Source of the DNA: Lachnospiraceae bacterium UBA1755
Lineage (GTDB): Bacteria > Bacillota > Clostridia > Lachnospirales > Lachnospiraceae
Assembly (NCBI GenBank): GCA_002314805.1
Contig: DCHJ01000022.1
Location: 32,203-50,329 of the forward strand
Direction of reading: 5' to 3'
Length of the DNA: 18,127 bases
Both the position numbers and the translations under genes were made by a program. A model generated the notes under the pieces. That model did no database searches. It was given only the letters and a program-made list of their open reading frames with translations, and was not told the DNA's origin. Position 1 is the first letter of the stretch; each line of letters opens with the position of its first letter. This document shows, piece by piece, positions 14,163 to 18,127 of this stretch.

Positions 14163-15341
14163 TCAGGGGGATACGTAGGCAAGCGGATTGAGGTAGCTTC
14201 CGCCTGCACGGATACCGAAATGAAGATGCGGTCCGGATGAATAGCCGGTCGAGCCCACCGCTGCGATCGTCTGTCCCTTGCTCACCTTATCCCCTTCCGA
14301 GACATATATCTGGCTGCAATGCATATATACAGTCGATACCGAACCTCCATGACTGACCATCACATAATTGCCTGCTGACGGTGAATACGTTGATATGATG
14401 ACCTCTCCGTCTTCCGCTGCCACAATTGATGTACCTGTGGAAGCACCGATATCAATGCCCTTATGGTTGGTCGAGGCTCCCGCTACAGGTGCCTCTCTGT
14501 CCCCGAAATAGGATGTGATCCTTGAGGATGAAGGACACGGCCATACAAAATGCAGATCCCCCAGATCAACTGTCTTATATGCCTTGCCCGCCGCAAGGGC
14601 TGCCTTGCGCGCTTCCTCTTCCCTGCGCTTTATCTCCGCCTCGATAGCCTTTATGGTATCTTCCTGCTTCTTTATTTCTTTCTCGTATTCCTCAAGCTGC
14701 ACCTCTGCAAGACCGATCTGATTCTCATATTTTTCGATCTCATTCTTCTTTTCGTTCTGCAGAGTCTCTATATCATTCTTTTTGTTTTCTGCTGCCTCGC
14801 GGCTGTCAACAAGTGCCTCTTTCTCACCCGCAAGCTCCTCTCTCTTCTGAGTCAGGGCCTGCTGTGCAGCTTCATACTCGTCCAGCTTCCCGCGGTCATA
14901 GGTACTGATCTTTTTCACATATTCGGCACGGTTGAGCAGCTGCTGCAGAGAATCCGACTCCAGCAAAAGGTCCAGCAGGGATACGTGGGACTGCTCGTAC
15001 ATATATTTGATGCGCAGCTTCATATCGGCATACTGCTGCTTAGCGACAGCTTCCATATCGGCGATCTCGGTCTCCTTGACCGCGATATCCTCTTCCTTGC
15101 CCTTTATCTCAGCATCAAGCTCATTGATCTCGGCAGTGATCTGATCAATATCGGCATCCAGCTGGGCCACATAGGCATTGACATCGGATTTGAGATGATT
15201 CAGATCCGAGATCATGGTCTCTGTCCTGGCCTTTTCCTTCTCAAGATCCTTTTTCTTTTTATTGGCATCCGTAATACCCTGGCTCGTATTGGCGGCCAGG
15301 ATGACTGATAGCATTATTAAACTGATCTGCTTGAATACCAT
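14163..15341 (-). CDS. Coiled-coil M23 metallopeptidase, FtsEX-linked peptidoglycan hydrolase
   Basis: Exported cell-wall hydrolase, 392 aa. A signal peptide is visible (hydrophobic ISLIMLSVILAA, residues 6-17). Residues about 25-255 are a long coiled coil that includes the CwlO/PcsB-type segment (MYEQSHVSLLDLLLESDSLQ, 114-133). Residues about 265-392 form a LytM/M23 domain with complete zinc and catalytic residues: H293 and D297 (NHKGID), H341 (VYMH), H372 and H374 (PHLHFG). EnvC of E. coli has a degenerate site and only activates amidases; this one should cleave peptidoglycan itself. It starts 2 nt after the ftsX stop with no ribosome-binding site, so it is probably translated by coupling. 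By analogy with CwlO and PcsB, its coiled coil should contact the FtsX extracellular loop. Confidence 0.92.
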   Translation of the reverse strand: MVFKQISLIMLSVILAANTSQGITDANKKKKDLEKEKARTETMISDLNHLKSDVNAYVAQLDADIDQITAEINELDAEIKGKEEDIAVKETEIADMEAVAKQQYADMKLRIKYMYEQSHVSLLDLLLESDSLQQLLNRAEYVKKISTYDRGKLDEYEAAQQALTQKREELAGEKEALVDSREAAENKKNDIETLQNEKKNEIEKYENQIGLAEVQLEEYEKEIKKQEDTIKAIEAEIKRREEEARKAALAAGKAYKTVDLGDLHFVWPCPSSSRITSYFGDREAPVAGASTNHKGIDIGASTGTSIVAAEDGEVIISTYSPSAGNYVMVSHGGSVSTVYMHCSQIYVSEGDKVSKGQTIAAVGSTGYSSGPHLHFGIRAGGSYLNPLAYVSP

Positions 15342-15343
15342 AA

Positions 15344-16234
15344 TTATACTTTTAGATGTCTGTTAAGCGCAAAAAGGCTTGTGAAAAAACCGATCCCTAC
15401 CCCAAGGATAAGGGCCACCACAGTCATCACCGGGAATACTGAGCTGTGAGGCATAAGACTGAAGATATCGGAAAGCATCGTATAATGCTCATTCATATAC
15501 CGCATTACGTATCCGTACAGAAAATACATTCCCACAAGCGGGATCAGTGTACCGATAAGTCCGATCGTCACACCCTCGATGATAAACGGTGCTCTGATCA
15601 TTGAATTGGTTGCTCCGATAAGGCGCATGATAGCGGTCTCGTTTTTTCTGAACTCGGCAGAGATCATGACGGTGTTGCGGATAAGGAAGATACTGACTGC
15701 AAGAAGTATTCCTATAAGTATGGCCGATACTATGAGCAGAGCATTATTGATACCTGTAAGCAAAGAACCGGCCTGTGAGGTGTAATTGACCTGCCGCACG
15801 CCTTCTGCGTTTTCAAGATATTTTACAAAGCTGTCCTGCCTTGCAGCATCCTTAAGCCAGATGGCATAGCTTGAGCTTCCCTTGAGTGGATTGTCATCGG
15901 CAAAGCCCTCTGCCAGCTCCTCCTTACCCTCGAAGTATTCTTTTTTGAAATCCGACCATGCCTCGTCGGCGGAAATGAACTGTGTTTCCTTTACTTCGGG
16001 CTGCGCTGATATCCTTTCTCCGATAGACATTATTTCTTCGTCCGATAGATTTTCATCAAAGAATACTGTTATGCCCACTCTGGTCTCGATATTGGTGATC
16101 ATCGCCCTCAGATTGGCGATCACACAGAAGAAAATGCAGAATAAAAAAATACATGCCGAAACAGTCGCCACACTTGCCAGTGAAAGGCGGATATTCCTGC
16201 ATATATTTTTAAAGGCCTGGCCTATGCTATACAT
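15344..16234 (-). CDS. ftsX: Cell-division ABC transporter-like permease FtsX
   Basis: Protein of 296 aa with the FtsX layout: cytosolic N-terminus, membrane segment about 18-42, extracellular domain about 45-165, then three membrane segments (about 168-190, 218-242, 266-290). The conserved segment IRNTVMISAEFRKNETAIMR followed by LIGATN (about 187-212) is the family's coupling helix region. FtsX passes ATP-driven movement of FtsE to hydrolases outside the membrane. It overlaps ftsE by 8 nt (ATGTATAG). The extracellular domain is the expected contact for the M23 protein encoded next. Confidence 0.95.
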   Translation of the reverse strand: MYSIGQAFKNICRNIRLSLASVATVSACIFLFCIFFCVIANLRAMITNIETRVGITVFFDENLSDEEIMSIGERISAQPEVKETQFISADEAWSDFKKEYFEGKEELAEGFADDNPLKGSSSYAIWLKDAARQDSFVKYLENAEGVRQVNYTSQAGSLLTGINNALLIVSAILIGILLAVSIFLIRNTVMISAEFRKNETAIMRLIGATNSMIRAPFIIEGVTIGLIGTLIPLVGMYFLYGYVMRYMNEHYTMLSDIFSLMPHSSVFPVMTVVALILGVGIGFFTSLFALNRHLKV

Positions 16235-16886
16235 CGCTGACTATCACTCCTTTGTCTATGGTGATGACTCTTTTATCCATGTCTCTGACCAGTTCCGCGG
16301 AATGAGTAATGACCACGACTGTTGTGCCCTGCCTGTTGATATCATCAAGCAGCTGCATGATCTCACGGGCAGTCTTTTCATCCAGGTTGCCTGTAGGCTC
16401 ATCACACAGGAGTATGGACGGCTTATTGATTATTGCCCGCGCTATTGCCACTCTCTGACGTTCTCCGCCGGACAGCTGACCCGGGAGTGATTTATACTTT
16501 GAGCTAAGGCCCACCATACGCAGAGCCTCAGGTACTGATTCCTTAATCTCTCTTGCAGACTTATTGATCACTCTCTGGGCAAAGGCTACGTTCTCAAATA
16601 CGCTGCGGTCATTGAGGAGCCTGAAATCCTGAAATACCATGCCCAGCTGCCGGCGGTATCTGGGTATGAACCTGCGCGGCATATTTCTGAGAGTGTAGTC
16701 ATTGACGACTATCTCACCCTCGCTTGGTTCTATCTCCTTGAGCAGCAGCTGCAGCATAGTTGATTTGCCGCCGCCGGATCTGCCCATGATGAAAACGAAT
16801 TCGCCGTCATCGATAGTAAGGTCCACATGCTGAAGGGCCCTTGTACCTGTGCTGTATGTCTTGCTTACGTCAAAAAACTCGATCAT
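16227..16886 (-). CDS. ftsE: Cell-division ATP-binding protein FtsE
   Basis: Cytosolic ABC ATPase, 219 aa, partner of FtsX. Walker A GRSGGGKST, Q-loop VFQDFRLL, signature LSGGERQRVAIAR, Walker B ILLCDEPTGNLD and the switch histidine in VVVITHS are all present. Length fits the family. Its ATG shares one base with the TGA of the upstream regulator (TGATG) and has AGGA six bases before it, so the two genes are translationally linked. ATP hydrolysis here gates peptidoglycan hydrolysis rather than moving a substrate. Confidence 0.96.
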   Translation of the reverse strand: MIEFFDVSKTYSTGTRALQHVDLTIDDGEFVFIMGRSGGGKSTMLQLLLKEIEPSEGEIVVNDYTLRNMPRRFIPRYRRQLGMVFQDFRLLNDRSVFENVAFAQRVINKSAREIKESVPEALRMVGLSSKYKSLPGQLSGGERQRVAIARAIINKPSILLCDEPTGNLDEKTAREIMQLLDDINRQGTTVVVITHSAELVRDMDKRVITIDKGVIVSDV

Positions 16887-17974
16887 CAGTAATCCTGGTT
16901 CTCCATATAGTTCATATATTTGCCTACCATAAGCGCGATCTTGAACGTGATCGCATCGTCAAAGATCCTGAGATCAAGACCGGTAGACTTCTGGATCTTG
17001 TCGATCCTGTATACAAGTGTATTCCTGTGAATGTAAAGCTGACGGGATGTCTCGCTCACGTTGAGGTTGTTCTCAAAAAACTTATTGATCGTGGCGATGG
17101 TCTCATCATCAAACTCGTCCGGATTCCTTCCGTCAAATATCTCTCTGATAAACATCTTGCAGAGCGGGAGCGGCAGCTGATAGATAAGCCTGCCTATGCC
17201 AAGCTTAGCATATCCCACAACTTCCCTGTCCGCATAAAAGATCTTTCCTACATCGAGTGCCATCTTGGCTTCCTTGTATGTGCGGGATACTTCCTTGATC
17301 TCATTGACGATGGTGCCGTAGGCTACGCTGAGTTCTTCAACGCCTGCACCGTGCAGGACTGCAGCAATCTTTCCGGCCGTCTCTTCCAGCTTTTCTGTAT
17401 CCGTATTCTCATCAACCTCTGCTACGACTATCGTATCCTTCTCGTCCACTGCAGTAATAAAATCTCTGGATGTATCAGGGAAGATGCCCGGCAGAAGCTC
17501 AGGCACATTGGCTTCCGCACCGGTCTTTGTCTCTACAATAAATACACACCGTCTTACTGATGTGTCTATATGCAGTTTTTTTGCCCGGTTGTAGATATCA
17601 ACAAGAAGCAGGTTGTCAAGAAGAAGGTTCTTGACGAAGTTGTCCCTGTCAAAGCGCTCCTTATAGGCTATGATAAGACTCTGGAGCTGGAAAACCGCCA
17701 GCTTGCCTATCATATAGATATCATCCGTGTTACCGTCCACTACCAGTACAAACTCGACCTTGCGATCATCAATGATCTTGAAATACTGATACTTTCCTAT
17801 GGTCTGTGAATCCGCGCTGGAAGCAATGAACTCGGAAACCGAAGCCAGCTGCCCGTCGCTCTTTTCAAAGGTGGCCGCCAGCTGCTTTCCTTCCGCATCT
17901 GTAACCATCATATCTACTCTTGTTATGTTTTTTAAGCCGTCTAAAGTGTTCTGCAATATCTGTGTTGATACCAT
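16886..17974 (-). CDS. CdaR/PucR-family transcriptional regulator
   Basis: Protein of 362 aa. The C-terminus (about 300-355: FFENNLNVSETSRQLYIHRN, then TLVYRIDKIQKSTGL) is the PucR-type HTH_30 domain of CdaR-family regulators; the middle resembles the degenerate GGDEF-like domain of that family, and the N-terminus (about 1-110) is a probable sensing domain. Ligand unknown. Start: ATG at 17974 has GAGGTG four bases upstream; 21 further in-frame codons lie between the -10 and the ribosome-binding site and are rejected. It is the first gene of the ftsEX operon, overlapping ftsE by one base. The physical linkage suggests it may set operon expression in response to a metabolite or wall signal, but that is inference. 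Confidence 0.85.
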   Translation of the reverse strand: MVSTQILQNTLDGLKNITRVDMMVTDAEGKQLAATFEKSDGQLASVSEFIASSADSQTIGKYQYFKIIDDRKVEFVLVVDGNTDDIYMIGKLAVFQLQSLIIAYKERFDRDNFVKNLLLDNLLLVDIYNRAKKLHIDTSVRRCVFIVETKTGAEANVPELLPGIFPDTSRDFITAVDEKDTIVVAEVDENTDTEKLEETAGKIAAVLHGAGVEELSVAYGTIVNEIKEVSRTYKEAKMALDVGKIFYADREVVGYAKLGIGRLIYQLPLPLCKMFIREIFDGRNPDEFDDETIATINKFFENNLNVSETSRQLYIHRNTLVYRIDKIQKSTGLDLRIFDDAITFKIALMVGKYMNYMENQDY

Positions 17975-18016
17975 GACACACCTCTTTCTTGGTAATTGTG
18001 AACAAATTTCTCTTTG

Positions 18017-18045
18017 ATTATACTGCAAAATGCCCATAAAAACAA
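18017..18045 (-). promoter_or_regulatory. Promoter of the CdaR-ftsEX operon
   Basis: Minus strand: -35 TTGTTT (18040-18045), 17-bp spacer, -10 TATAAT (18017-18022). The -35 box lies in the T-tail of the upstream terminator, so the promoter and terminator are fused. Confidence 0.8.
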
Positions 18046-18065
18046 GGGTACCACTGGTACCCTTG
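18038..18065 (-). terminator. Intrinsic terminator upstream of the CdaR operon
   Basis: Ten-bp perfect stem CAAGGGTACC/GGTACCCTTG (18043-18052, 18056-18065) with a 3-nt loop and a T-tail on the minus strand (18042-18038). It probably ends a minus-strand gene beyond the right edge. Confidence 0.88.
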
Positions 18066-18095
18066 AATAATAATCACTAATTTTTCACAAAATAA

Positions 18096-18112
18096 TTGTC
18101 AAAAATTGACAA
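18096..18112. repeat. 17-bp palindrome TTGTCAA-AAA-TTGACAA
   Basis: Perfect inverted repeat with 7-bp arms in an AT-rich stretch about 50 bp upstream of the CdaR promoter. Each arm contains a TTGACA-like -35 string facing outward. It may be an operator or part of a promoter for the upstream gene. Confidence 0.5.
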
Positions 18113-18127
18113 TGAATCATCCTTTGA

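Noticed and set aside
14550..15308. 252-codon plus-strand frame, rich in Leu/Ile
   Set aside because: It is antisense to the coiled-coil region of the M23 gene, whose Glu/Lys-rich codons give long hydrophobic antisense frames.
16841..17560. 239-codon plus-strand frame
   Set aside because: Antisense shadow of the CdaR-family gene, which has recognisable domains and signals.

Overview
The window looks like chromosomal DNA of a Clostridia-class Firmicute, most likely a Lachnospiraceae relative. This rests on gene content and control signals: a type III glutamine synthetase, a CdaR/PucR-type regulator joined to ftsEX, a CwlO/PcsB-like M23 hydrolase, a B. subtilis-like elongator tRNA-Met, and sigma-A-type promoters with 17-bp spacers. 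Species cannot be read from the sequence. Nearly all housekeeping genes lie on the minus strand.

Right part (about 12.1-18.1 kb, minus strand): a CdaR-family regulator, ftsE, ftsX and an M23 metallopeptidase are tightly coupled (1-nt overlap, 8-nt overlap, 2-nt gap), followed after about 420 bp by an S41 carboxy-terminal processing protease. FtsEX is the ATP-driven membrane switch that controls septal or lateral peptidoglycan hydrolysis, and the M23 protein has the coiled coil and intact zinc site expected of its partner enzyme. The operon starts from a sigma-A promoter that overlaps the terminator of the gene upstream.

Middle part (about 8.7-12.1 kb): an accessory patch between the cell-envelope cluster and uvrA. 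It holds an apparently intact two-gene toxin-antitoxin module on the plus strand (MqsR-like toxin, then an antitoxin with MqsA-like zinc finger and HTH fused to a Panacea/DUF4065 domain), a tRNA-Val/tRNA-Met pair with its own promoter and terminator, an intact RelB/DinJ antitoxin whose YoeB-like toxin is reduced to a C-terminal stub, a DUF4258-like C-terminal stub, and a 60-residue cysteine-containing minus-strand gene.

Left-centre (3.1-8.7 kb): uvrA (excision repair, with a low-complexity insertion before its first zinc module) and glnN (type III glutamine synthetase), ending in a clear terminator. Left part (0-3.0 kb): an XRE regulator overlapping a nucleotidyltransferase (probable toxin-antitoxin or abortive-infection pair) with a consensus promoter carrying a palindrome, a phage-terminase-like remnant, and an AAA+ ATPase preceded by four direct repeats at 28-29-bp spacing. 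The left edge has the last codons of a plus-strand gene and its terminator.

The most unusual signals are: (1) uvrA and the 60-aa gene share an identical promoter-to-ATG geometry (-35, 17 bp, TACAnT, 7 bp, ATGAGCAGA) with no ribosome-binding site, which predicts leaderless mRNAs; (2) the iterated 28-bp array before the AAA+ ATPase; (3) the MqsR/MqsA-Panacea module; (4) the several truncated toxin genes around the tRNA pair.
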